This document shows positions 50,820 through 61,217 of a stretch of 64,000 nt of DNA, piece by piece. The DNA is from Selaginella moellendorffii (Eukaryota > Streptophyta > Lycopodiopsida > Selaginellales > Selaginellaceae), in the NCBI RefSeq assembly GCF_000143415.4, contig NW_003314318.1, positions 266,971-330,970 on the forward strand. The letters are read 5' to 3'. Below the pieces are notes generated by a model, which was not told where the DNA came from, searched no databases, and saw only the letters and a program-made list of their open reading frames with translations. A program made the position numbers and the translations under genes. Numbering within the stretch: position 1 is the stretch's first letter; each line of letters opens with the position of its first letter.

Positions 50820-51965
50820 TGTAAGGAACCAACTCGCCGAGGTGTCGTAGGCTAAAGGAACCCCGAAAGCATGACCAAAATGACAAAGAGTTCATCGGAT
50901 GGGACCAAGTCGAAGATCGAGTCCAAGACCGACTCTAGGACCGAGTTCGAGATAGAGTCCGGAATCGAGTCCGAGACCGACTCGGGGACCGAGTTCGAGT
51001 CCGAAGTTCGAGACCGAGTTCGAGACGGAGTCCGAGATCCGAAATCGGGTTCGAGACCGAGTCCGAGGTCAAGTCCGAGGTCGGGTCCGAGATCGAGTCC
51101 GAGATCGAGTCCGAACCCGAATCCGAAGTCGGATCCAAAATCGGGTCCGAGATCGAGCTAGAGACTAAGTCCAAATACTAATACGGGTCAAGGGGTGAAA
51201 GCCCAAAGCGTGCGTCTCCCAGGGGGGGGGGGGGGGGGGGGCTGCAGGGGGTTCCAAAAGTATAGTAGGGATAGTGAGGTCCAGGAACCAGTTTAAAAGG
51301 GACTCTCCAGTGGGGCTCCCAAACTGACTTGAGGTTGGGACTGGGACCAAGGGGCCTTGGGTGGGAGTGAGCATGGACTTGGTTGGTGCCGAAGGGCCCA
51401 TCCAAGGAAGTGCTCAAGAGCAGCTCCCACTCCCGAAAGGGAAACCGATTGCGGTGCTCCCGGCTCATGTGGAGTGGTGCCCCACTTGAGTACCATGCGG
51501 CTCATTGGTCCTCGCCCTTCCTAGGGGCTTGGGCCTTCCTTCGGGATGGAAGTGGGGGGCGAGAGGTACCCATACCGGGCCGCTAGGCCACGGTGTTTCG
51601 CCCCAGCGTCCCGAAGCAAGTGTTGCACTCAAGACTTGGGATTTAGAGGGTCCCATGATCAAGTCTTGTGGTACCAAAGGATGTTAGGAACCTGGAAGCT
51701 TGGTGTGCTTGGCTGCTTGTGCTTGCGGGGAGTGTAGCCGAACCTTAAGTCCAGTCTAACCCGGGGAAGGGGATTGGGAGTGATTTGGGAATCCGTGGAT
51801 GGATGGCTAACACTCCGTTGCTCGTGCAGTGAGTAGCTGAGACCAAGTAGGAGCTGGTACCATAGGCGAGAACCTTGGCAAGGGAACTTAGCAAAAGCCA
51901 AGGCTGTGTTGGACGGATAGACGAGGTAAGTTGGCAAATTGGAAAGGAAAAATTTGTGGCTTACA
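50820..51965 (+). repeat. Chromovirus 3' LTR
   Basis: 1146 bp, with a longer G-run near 51222-51240 than the 5' copy. Shared core at 51190-51276. Confidence 0.95.
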
Positions 51966-53004
51966 CCGGGAAGTCTAAATTCAGGAGGTTATATTTGGTA
52001 TTAGAGAGGTCTTGAGTCCAACTCTATTAGTTGGCTAAAGAAATTACACCACATGTTGATTGACATCTGGCTGGTCCAGTTTGCACCCGCTAGGCTGGAC
52101 TCGAGGGGTAAGGTGTCAAGAGAGCAAAGCTCGAGAGAGAGTTGCAGCTTTCAACTTCCATTCATGAGGGCGTGAACTTACAAGGAAGCGTGGTAGATTG
52201 TAAGCAACCAAAGGGAACGACTTGAGAGACGATCCATAAGATTCAAATATAGAGGGAAAAGGCTCATGAATAAAAGTGCACCCTTTTTTCCAATCGGTTA
52301 AGGGTCTTGGGATATTTGGGGTTAAGCGTCTTTGGGTTTGAATAGTACTAGGTTGGGTGACATCCCGGGAAGTCCAAATTTAGGAGGTTGTTCCATTTTA
52401 ATTGATAAGAAATAGAATCAACTATATGCTCCAATTGTGATATGGTGCAATTTATAGTATTGATGTCCCTCTAAGTAAGTGAGTGCAATATTTTGAAAAC
52501 AAATTAAACCTAAAACCATGAAACCATCTTAATTGGTTTTTTTTTGTTTGTTTTATTCATGTTTTAATTTATGCTATCCAAGGAAAAAAATTTAGAAGCT
52601 TTCTTTATCCAAGTCCACTCACTATATCTAGAAAAAGATAGAAATTTAGTTCTTATGATAAAAAAAATTAAAATTTCAAGCAAGGGAGTGAATGCAATGT
52701 CTTGAAAACAAAAACTATGAAACCACTTTCCTTGATTTCCCTTTTTTAATTTGGCATGTGTCTTAATCTAATCTAAGGCATCCAAGAAAAAAAAATCCAG
52801 ATTAAATATGTCATCTTTGCTCTTTTAAATATAAGCCTTCTTTGTCCAAGTATCTAGAAAAAGATAGAAATTTAGGTAATATGACAAAAATTACAAATGA
52901 TTATCAAAGTTAATATTCTGTAAGGTTTATAAATGTATATACATATATATATGTATTACCCAGCTTAGGTAATACATTAATTATAATATTATAGCATATG
53001 AACA

Positions 53005-53300
53005 TGTAAGCTCATGAGTTTGGATTTCCCAAGAAGTCACTCAGCCTAATACTATTTAAACCTAAGGACACTTAACCCTAAAAATCCCAAGACTCTTAAC
53101 CGATTAAAAAAGGGGTGCACTCTTGTTCATGGGCCCTTTCCCTTTATATTTGAACGTTTATGAATTGCTTCTTGAGTCATTCTCTTTGGTTATTTACAAT
53201 TCACTATGCTTCCCTGCAAGTTTACACCCTTGCGAACGGAATTTGAGAGCTATAGCTCTCCCGAGAACCTTACTCTCTTAACACCCTACTGCAATAAGAA
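53005..53300 (-). mobile_element. Truncated TRIM, minus strand
   Basis: A 194-bp LTR (minus strand, TGTAAATAACC start at 53198, GAGCTTACA end at 53005) is joined to about 100 bp of 3' interior sharing CTCTCGGGA/TTAAGAGAG-type phrases with the other TRIMs. The other LTR is missing. Confidence 0.65.
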
Positions 53301-55404
53301 ATGTTGTTTTGATTCACAAAAAAGTTCTATTTGCATCCATAAGCAAAATGAAGTGTAAGTTGAAGCACTTGTTAAATACTAATGACCATTGGGATTTTGT
53401 CAAAAGCAATATAAAAAACCTAAATTTTCTTAGTTAGAGCTTTTGTTTTTTGGCCAAAAGAAACCTTGTGCTATTAAACCATCACTTCCAGCAATCTTCA
53501 CTTCAGTTATAGCAACTTAACATCTATTGTTCCTCTCATTTACCCTATGATATTTTTTATCTATGAATAATTTCATGTTACTTGAATATATTGATATAAA
53601 TTTTAACCCAAATTTTTTTATAGCAATTGGATAAAAGTTTCTTATGTTTTGTTTGCAGGGGCAATTGCTCTAAGAATCTTGGAAACACAAAGCTTCTGAT
53701 CAGCCTCTTACCATTTTAAGGCATTTTAGTGTATTATAGAGAAAAATATGCAAAAGCAATTTTTTTTATAGAACCTAATTTTCCTCTTCTACTTGTGCTT
53801 AAGTTGTTTTCTTTTTCCTTTTGCAATGTAGTGTCAATAAAAATCCAACTTTGCATGTTGAGTAAAGCTATACGTTGATTTTCTAAACAAGTGTGGAGGT
53901 TGCATGTTAATATGCTCAAGATCTAGCAATTTTTGCATTGATAAATTGTCTATGAAGAGCAAATTTTGAGCAAATTTTGGTAATATTGCTCTTGCTAAGG
54001 CAGAAGAACTTTCTATTTCTGAAATGTAACTAATCTTATCTTTCTACTTTTTTACTCATGTAGTGTGTTTTAGTAAATACAAGAAAACAGTGAGATGGTA
54101 TGAAGGAGTTCCAATTATAAAAACCACAAGCACATTTCTTGTAAAAGATCAATCTAACAATTGTTGCTCTCAAGTTTGCATGTTGCAAATGATAAACTAC
54201 CAATGAGAAGAGTAATGAATCCATCAATCACTATAGCCACCATAGCCAACTCTAAGATGTCTTTTCCAATGATTTTGTGTAGATGGATATTTTCCCAAAT
54301 TTAGTATGCTCTACTTATTTTAACCCCTACAATTTTAGGGTTCTAGAGAACCGAGAAATATTTCTATTGACCAATTTTTATATGCATATTGCCTTTTTCA
54401 GTTGACTATGAATAATATTCTGTACTAGTATTTGACTGATTTCTTTTGCAATATTATATAATATAATGCTTGAATATAATCTAATAGTCTATCAGGGCCA
54501 GTGCTTTTTTATCAGTGTGGGCCATACTTCAAACGAGTAGGAGAGAGAACACTATCACTATGCCAAGTGAAAAGAAAATCCTATTGAAATTAGTTCCAAA
54601 GTATATATTTTATTTATAGTGTTTGACAGTCTCAATGCACTGTAGATGTTTTCTTTAGAAACACTAGTTCTACTATTATAAGAACTTGAGCAAACAAATG
54701 TGGGTTTTCAACTACTATTACTATTATCTTTCTGATATTAGATTGCCAATAAAAGCACAGTGTGAAAAATGGATAATATTTATCAATCATAGAGTATCTA
54801 TACAAATCTGGTGGGATATGTTTCCAGGTAAAAATTTCTTTTGTGCTTTTCTATTCTAACTCAATATTAATAAAAGTTTCATTAATTATAACATGGTTAT
54901 TCTAGCTAATGGTTTCTCACTTCACAATAGTTTTAAAATAGTTCATTGATGATGGTAAAGCTAAATGGCTTAGATCTTAAAATACATTGAAAGAATGCTT
55001 TCACAGTTTAGAGAGCAGAAGTTTGACTACTCTTTTGGGAGTACTCCCTTTACTTATCCCTAGCCTAGTGGGACTATAGGTTTAATCTAGGGATTAAATT
55101 GAACTATTAGATATTAATTTCAATATGTGATATAATTCCTTTAACTTAACTAACAGAGTTGAGCTTGGAGAAGATATTTAGCCCAATAAGCTAAATTTGA
55201 CTGTTAGATATCAATTTCAACATGTGATATATTTCCTTTATCCAACTAACAAAATCAAACTATATTTAAGATCTTTAGTTCTGACTAGCCCAGTAGGACT
55301 AAACTACATAACCAAGTATCAATCTCAATATCTAATATAATTCCTCTAACCAGCCAACAAAATTTAATTTAAGACCCTTTTAATATCAAATTTAAGCTTT
55401 CTAG

Positions 55405-55564
55405 TTCAGAATTCTTAGGAAATCACCTTCCAATACTATTCATAATTTAAAATGATTAACTCTATGAACCAGTTAAAAAAGAAAGTGCATTTTTGTTCAT
55501 AAACCCCTTCTATTTGTTAATTTTAATGGACCTTCTCCCAGACCATTCCTTTTAGTTGTTTACA
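55405..55564 (-). repeat. Worn TRIM-family LTR
   Basis: Minus strand starts TGTAAACAACTAAAAGGAATGG and keeps the GTGCA and GGTGATTTCC landmarks in order, with deletions. Confidence 0.5.
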
Positions 55565-55707
55565 TATAATTATAATATTTCTTTATAACTACATTAAGTG
55601 AGGAATTATTTTAAAAAGATGTAGATTAATATAATTTACAAGTCTAATAAATTTTTAAAAAATCCTTCCTCTCTTTGATAAGATTAGAATGGGCAACTCT
55701 ATGGACA

Positions 55708-55713
<6 letters not shown>

Positions 55714-55762
<49 letters not shown>
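55714..55762. repeat. (TA)n microsatellite
   Basis: A run of TA dinucleotides, interrupted only at its edges. Confidence 0.95.
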
Positions 55763-55764
<2 letters not shown>

Positions 55765-55960
55765 TATATAATTATTAATAATTTAAAATTTTTATTCGTA
55801 GAGATTAAACCGATAATAATAAAGCTTAATATTACTTCGTAAGAGTTAAAAGAGGTTCTTATGACATAAGACTAAGCAAATCGATACAAAGTGGAACTAA
55901 TCTCACCCAATGCCACAACGTTGCCTGCCTGGTAGCAACTTCAACCTCCATGGACAATTC

Positions 55961-58900
55961 TTACCTGTCATATAAAATCCCACCTCCTTTCACCAAAACC
56001 TTCCTGAATGGATTCTGGAAGAAAAGTTCAAGACTCTCTGGCTGCAACAAAGTGCCTAAGCTCCACAGGATCAGTCCCACCAGGACCTGCTGCAGCAGTG
56101 GAATGGACCCCAGGAATTCCATGGCTGCAGCCGGAGGAGATGATTCAAATGAAAGACACCAAAATTGAGAAACGGGAGTGCGTACATTGTCCCAGATCCA
56201 CCTCATTACCATTGATCGTGAAGAGCAACAGCCCTGCAATGTAGCAAGGCCTAATACGGAAACAGCAAAGTCGAGACGACTTTATTAGGTGGTAGTGTTT
56301 TCAAACTACAAGAAGAGGAGATAAATGGCGAACCTCGGACAACATGTCCAGAACGCCTGCTGAATCAGCCTGCCTGATAACAATTCTTCTGCACAACGGA
56401 TTCTGGGAATTCATGATCTTCGACCGCTCCGACTGCTCTATGTAATGGTCGGAAGAGTATATATAAACAATATTTGATAGATCATAGCATCCTGCCAAAG
56501 GAAAAAAATAAACAAAAATGAGCTAAGAAAACAAAATAAAATACCTGCTGACTGTGTTGGATAGTCGACTTCTTCATGCATCCCAACAAAATTATCATAC
56601 CTCAACTTTGATGCTCGTTTAGAACGGGTGAGTCTGGATGGTCCACTCGAGGGTGCTGGAGATGAAGGTATGTTGTCACGCAACCGCTTGCGTGACAGGA
56701 CCTCCTGTTGTAAATCTGTAGGCGCAGGCCCGAACTCGTCCAAATCAATGTTATCACACAACTGCTGAACCTCCTGTCGTAAATCTGTAGGCACAGGCCC
56801 GAACTCCTCCAAGTCAGCGGTTGTCAAATGCTCCAGACGAGCTACCCCTGTCAAGTCCGAGAGACATGACCAAAAGATCGTGGCAGCATCTGACTGTGGT
56901 TCTTCTTTCGCATCATCAGACGACCTTGTTTGGGTGATAATGAGGAAGTTGTCAAGAACGTGCACAGAATCCAAACCAGAATTCCCACTGGCGAGTAGAG
57001 AAAACCTAGGGCCTCGACGCAAAACCAGTGCTTGTAGAGCAGCTCCAGTAACTTGGTCCATTGTCCTGTATGGCGTAAGCCGGCCTTCATCTGGATAAGG
57101 TAGAACTAGCGACTCCAGATCCCTATGAATATCCCAAACACACGGAATGATATCTCGCAGCCTGCAAAATCATCTTAGTCACCGAAGATGCATAAAGAGA
57201 AAAGCTTTTTACCTGAACACACGAGGTGATCCTTCTTCTACTAAGGGTGACTTCAGAAGAAAGATCATAAAGGCTATGAATTGTAAGTCGCTCAATTCCC
57301 GTCCACGAAATCTTCGCTCCGTAGCAGATGTGAAGCAAGTGACAAAATAGTCGTTGCCACTGCTCTGCATTGCGAGAGCAAGCAAGGGAGGAAAGTGTAC
57401 TCGACAGCGCCACTGATCAGGTTCAAGTGAAGCATTGGAATCCACAAGCTGCAACGATATTAGCCCTTTCTGCTCTAAAGCGCCCCAAGAGTTTTCCTCA
57501 AACTGGATCACACGTATGTCGTTGCTGTCTACAACCGGGTCCGACCTGTAGATGACGGTACCCAGCAGAGAATGCCGCAGAGCAGTTAGCAGTATAGCAA
57601 AACCAGTACCGTGTTCATACTTGCCGATACTCCATGAAGTGAGAGAGATTGTATTTTTCAGAGTTGCCATGAGAATATCAGTGGTGAACTCCTGAGCGGT
57701 CTGTAAGAGTGTTGCTGCGCAGATGCGTTCCGATGGGTCGCTGGTAAGCATTCCCCTTATCATGTATCCCAAGTGTCGGGGCATCCCTCCAATAAGTGAA
57801 ATGCAGAGTTTGAGTATGTTGCTCGGGCAGAATTTCTCGCTGCGGCCAAGTGTAACGGAAAGCCTGCTAAAGAAGTTTGTAACAACCGTAACAGCATCCT
57901 CGGCCTTCAGAGCGGACACAGGAATCGGAATATGTGGAGTTCTTCCCAGCCTGAAGGACGCAGCCTTATCTGATGCAGTGACCACAAGTAAAACGTTTGT
58001 CTCCCTTGAAGCTTGGAAGGAGTAAACATAAGACGATAATACCTCCTGCAGCCAGGAGGTATTCCCAAGATACTCGGCACAATTAATTTCGTCGAGGAAT
58101 AGTGATACGAGAATCGGCCTCTGGTGGGATGGGGATGTCTCCACGGCTTTACGGAAGAAAATAAGCACGTCATTCAGAGTAATCCTCGTGGCGATGTGTG
58201 CAATAGAATGTAGCATACTTTCATACGACAGAGTGGGCACAGGCTTGGAAACAGCCGCAAAGAGAAGCCTGAACCTCCATGCATCAGAAAAACAATCAGA
58301 AAACAAAAAACTACATTTCCATACCTTAATGCCAGAATCTGCTCAAAAGATTTCGAGGAAGCTAGCTTCCTCTCAACGGGATAGAGTAGACCCCCTTGAT
58401 GGTCGTGGATGTTGTGATACAAACTGGCGTTATAACCCAAAGAGTCCTGCACCATCTGAATGAAATCACGATTCACCAGCAGCTTCCGAGACTTGAGAAA
58501 CTCAATGGCATCTCCCGACGTCCAAAACTTCCTGAAGAGAGCAGGAAAGTCCCTGCCAATGGTAGACTTGCCTGCCCCAGGATACGCAATCAATGCGTTG
58601 AAGTGAGGATCCCTGAGACCCGCATCCACGGAGGCACTGCACGTATTGGCCCGTGTGAAGTTTCGGAACGCCAAAACAGCACCATACACCAGCGAACAGA
58701 GTGTCTCATGCCTGCCGACAATTGGAAAGCAGAGCCCCGGATCATCTCTCGGTATCTGCAGATCACCTAGGCCGTCCATGGGAAGCCTGTCATCTTCTCT
58801 CAGGGGGTTCCTCTCCAGACTGACATCTCGGGCTTCCCGTAAACGGTCAGCATAGATGCGGCAGAGCTCTGCAACGACATGCTCTGGCCCTGGTTAAAAC

Positions 58901-59136
58901 GAAACCGCAAGTTTATCAGGACAAAGAAAGCACAATATTTAGCACATACCTTGAATGGCGTAGACATAGCTGCCTGCGTGCAACCTTTCCTCTATGAGGG
59001 GAAAACCCTCAGCATCGAGTAGATCTCCAACACCATACAGCCTCTCAAGACGCGATAGGACACTTTCTTTACAACTATCAACCCTGAAAGCCTTGGAACT
59101 CCCGCCTGGCACAGCTACACTCACATACCCTTCCAT
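55961..59136 (-). CDS. Crinkler (CRN)-type protein: ubiquitin-like header, P-loop NTPase, nuclease-like domain
   Basis: Exons 58950-59136, 58325-58889, 57213-58274, 56545-57161, 56334-56491 and 55961-56233 join in phase to about 953 residues. Introns are 50-100 nt. Residues 1-62 look like the small ubiquitin-fold header of Crinklers (ends AGSYVYAIQG). An NTPase follows with Walker A YPGAGKST (165-172) and Walker B VSLFLDEIN (307-315). Residues 645-684 (ALVLRRGP ... DNFLIITQTR) resemble the PD-(D/E)xK endonuclease fold of the family, with Arg where a Lys is usual. A duplicated DLxEFGPxPTDL segment (721-759) and basic clusters that could be nuclear signals (about 760-790) follow. The last exon is uncertain: an alternative acceptor at 56251 would end the protein at 56206. 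The family is known best from oomycete effectors; function in the plant is unknown. Confidence 0.8.
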
Positions 59137-59460
59137 ACGGAGTTGAAACCCTACCCAGTGACTCTAAAACCCAAAACGGTACTACACGGACGGCCAGGAT
59201 CGGGCCTAATCGATGGCCTAAAAGTTTTCAGGGTTTAGATACTCCATTATGAACTATATGCTCCATCTCTAAACTGATTTGCAACTATGATTATTTTTGG
59301 AGGATGACTCTTGCTTCCAATGATACAATTGGTCAAATATCAATGTACTGATATTTGAAAAAATCCACCATGTAAAATATAAGTGATCTTTGGAGAAACT
59401 CTAGGAGTAAACAAACTTTATGGAAGAAACAATCTGGTGTGGACCGAAGTTTCTAGTAAA
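59137..59460. other. Upstream region of the Crinkler-type gene
   Basis: AAACCCTAC on the plus strand at 59146-59154, which is GTAGGGTTT in the leader, lies about 10 nt before the start codon. Otherwise AT-rich with nothing recognisable. Confidence 0.4.
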
Positions 59461-59780
59461 CATGAGAATCTAGCCTGGGTATCGGGATAGCCACAAGAGG
59501 TTGACTCTTTTGACATACCAGTCCAAAATATGTTTGATCCATGTTCAGTTTTGCTGGATCACCAAGATCGCGCAATACCAATCTGGACAGCATCAAGTCC
59601 AAGCTTTGCACCGGGACAAACTCTCCTTCCTGTTCCAAACCGAAAGACATCAATTTCTGGCAAGTCGATGAAACATTGTGGCCGAAACTCTATAGAGGAT
59701 CTCTCATAGAGACCAATCGAGACCAATCAGGATGTGTGAGGCTCACGGCCCACACATCCTGCTTTGATCTGCCTACCATT
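59461..59780 (-). pseudogene. Cytochrome P450 C-terminal fragment
   Basis: Minus-strand frames show VWAVSLTHPDWS, FRPQCFIDLPEIDVFRFGTGRRVCPGAKLG (two adjacent pieces: the PERF-like region and the haem-binding motif FxxGxRxCxG), then after a frameshift DPAKLNMDQTYFGL and QPLVAIPIPRL, the typical P450 C-terminus. The remainder of the gene, including the I-helix, is missing. Confidence 0.85.
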
Positions 59781-60184
59781 CCACCGCAGTCTTGATATTG
59801 CAAACAAATATCAACCATGGATGTTACAATATCTTGGGAAAAATATGCAATTCAAGTTTCCTGCTCAGAAGTGGTATTAACTGAACAAAATGTTTTGAAC
59901 GTTGTAAAAAAGCTTTCTAATGATTGTGTGGCCTGATCACTCTTTCTCACACACTCTCACAGTCTCGGCATACACAAGGCAACATCGAGATGAAAAGATG
60001 AAACGAATGCATCGCTGTTGAGCAGAGCCGAGATAAGGTGAGAGAAAGTTAGACTGGTCCCGAGTTTTGGATCAGTAGGGTTTATTGGGTTTTGAGTGGG
60101 AATTTTTAAATTGTGTAATTTGTAAAGATTTTCCAGGCTGACAATCAACTGTTGGAGATTCTTTGAGTGTTGATGCATTGGCAA
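59781..60184. other. No gene seen
   Basis: AT-rich DNA between the P450 scrap and the AQR copy. A minus-strand frame of 82 codons (59957-60205) has no recognisable motif and runs into the AQR-like segment. Confidence 0.4.
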
Positions 60185-60940
60185 AGCTTGGCACCAAACT
60201 TTCATCCCACATCACGGTCTCGGTAGGATACAGTGGAAGACCATTGATGAAATCCCTTTCTCAAAGGCTGAGACTAGAACTTCTTTTAAAAAATCACCCT
60301 GTCTGCCCAAGTATCTGTTGCCAGCATCAACTGTGCACGAAAATGTCAGACATGAAATCCACGTACAGCGCTTTATATATACCTTGTTGCAGACCAAATC
60401 TTTTAATTCTTGAACGCTCAGCTTCGATAACCACTTTGTCAATTCTTTGCGATTGTTTAACGCCCCGGCATTCCACAGTGCCATCTCTTTAAGCTGCACA
60501 TAAAGTCAGTCTCAAATTGACTAGTATTCCTCGTACAAACCTTGGGCTCCTGGTTAAATGCTAAGAGTTGAAACGAGTGAATAAAATTGCAGTGCCTCTT
60601 CAAGACGTTAACTTCGAAATCCGCATAGAACTGAAGTAAGTCCACGAGTTTCCGGAAGAGCACTCCTTGAACAACCGCCAGATCTTTTCGGAATCTTCAG
60701 AATACAGGGGTGAGTGACAGCACCGATGACTACGAAAAACCAAAGCCTGGCATCTGGCTAAGAAGATCAATTAAAAACTCTACAGAGCACTCACAAAACA
60801 GAAGAGCCGATGCGTCAGTCTCACTTCCCACAACAGCACCATCGAGAACCTTGAAAGCACCGGTTTAGTACGTAAAATTGTACCATCGATCCACTTTACC
60901 TTTCATCAAAGATGGCAGAAACCGTACTTCCAGCTTTCTT
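60185..60940 (-). pseudogene. Partial AQR copy, introns retained
   Basis: Matches AQR 30887-31760 (part of exon 9 through exon 5) at high identity, including the intron sequences, so it arose by DNA duplication and not through mRNA. Deletions (for example the segment equivalent to 31335-31361 and much of exon 6) and frameshifts destroy the frame. It stops at 60940, where unrelated DNA replaces the remaining 5' half of the gene. Confidence 0.92.
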
Positions 60941-61217
60941 ATAGAGCAATTCCAAACGCATCAAGCCCGACATGTCCGGGGCCGGATATGTCCGGAGCCC
61001 GACCAAACGAGGTTAAATCTTCTAAACTTAGAAAAACTAAAAACCTGAAAAAGATTTTAATGGAATCTTTTAAATATTCATAACAACCTTTCCCCAGAAA
61101 GTAAAGAAAGGTAAAAGAAAAGAATTTTTTGAACTCAGTTAACATGACGTGCTTGATGCAGTGTTTATAAATTAGGTCAAGTTAGGTCATAAATTTTCAT
61201 AGAATTAGGTCAAGGCT
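60941..61217. other. Spacer upstream of the intact Fic gene
   Basis: About 260 bp unrelated to the AQR/Fic spacer at 32.6 kb. It contains ATGTCCGG-type direct repeats (60969-60999) and AGGTCA repeats (61172-61212). A 13-base phrase ATAGAATTAGGTC appears in the opposite orientation at about 32611-32623. Confidence 0.4.

Larger units (their letters stand above)
44449..51965 (+). mobile_element. Ty3/Gypsy chromovirus, complete with both LTRs
   Basis: 7517 bp. LTRs 44449-45585 (1137 bp) and 50820-51965 (1146 bp) run TGTAAGG...GCTTACA. The target duplication is CCGAG (44444-44448) versus CCGGG (51966-51970), one base changed. The pre-insertion site is recognisable as the TRIM phrase GTGACCTCCCGGGAAGTC. 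The primer-binding site TGGTATCGGAGCC lies at 45589-45601, and a G-rich tract at about 50806-50819 precedes the 3' LTR. The LTRs differ at a dozen or more bases plus a longer G-run in the 3' copy, so this insertion is older than the LARD. It encodes gag-pol with a chromodomain. Confidence 0.95.
43972..52392 (+). mobile_element. Tandem TRIM array (three LTRs, two interiors) split by a chromovirus
   Basis: LTR-a is 43972-44165, interior 44166-44277, LTR-b 44278-44448 continued at 51971-51993, interior 51994-52198, and LTR-c 52199-52392. Each LTR is 194 bp when LTR-b is rejoined. Both interiors begin with TTTGGTATTAGA, a worn tRNA-Met primer-binding site. The second interior contains CATGAGGGCGTGAACTTAC, matching the single TRIM at 40569. 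The chromovirus inserted into LTR-b. An array sharing its middle LTR is expected from unequal recombination between TRIM copies. No clear target duplication was found at the outer ends. Confidence 0.8.
52393..55960. other. AT-rich decayed repeats, no gene
   Basis: Contains a TRIM 3' end on the minus strand (53005-53198 with part of its interior), a worn TRIM LTR (about 55405-55564) and a (TA)n run at 55714-55762. No frame above background. Confidence 0.6.

Noticed and set aside
40569-55564. CRISPR-like or satellite array made of the repeated AAGCAACCAAAGGGAA blocks
   Set aside because: Spacing and structure (LTR ends, primer sites, target duplications) show they are TRIM LTRs, and the genome is a plant's.
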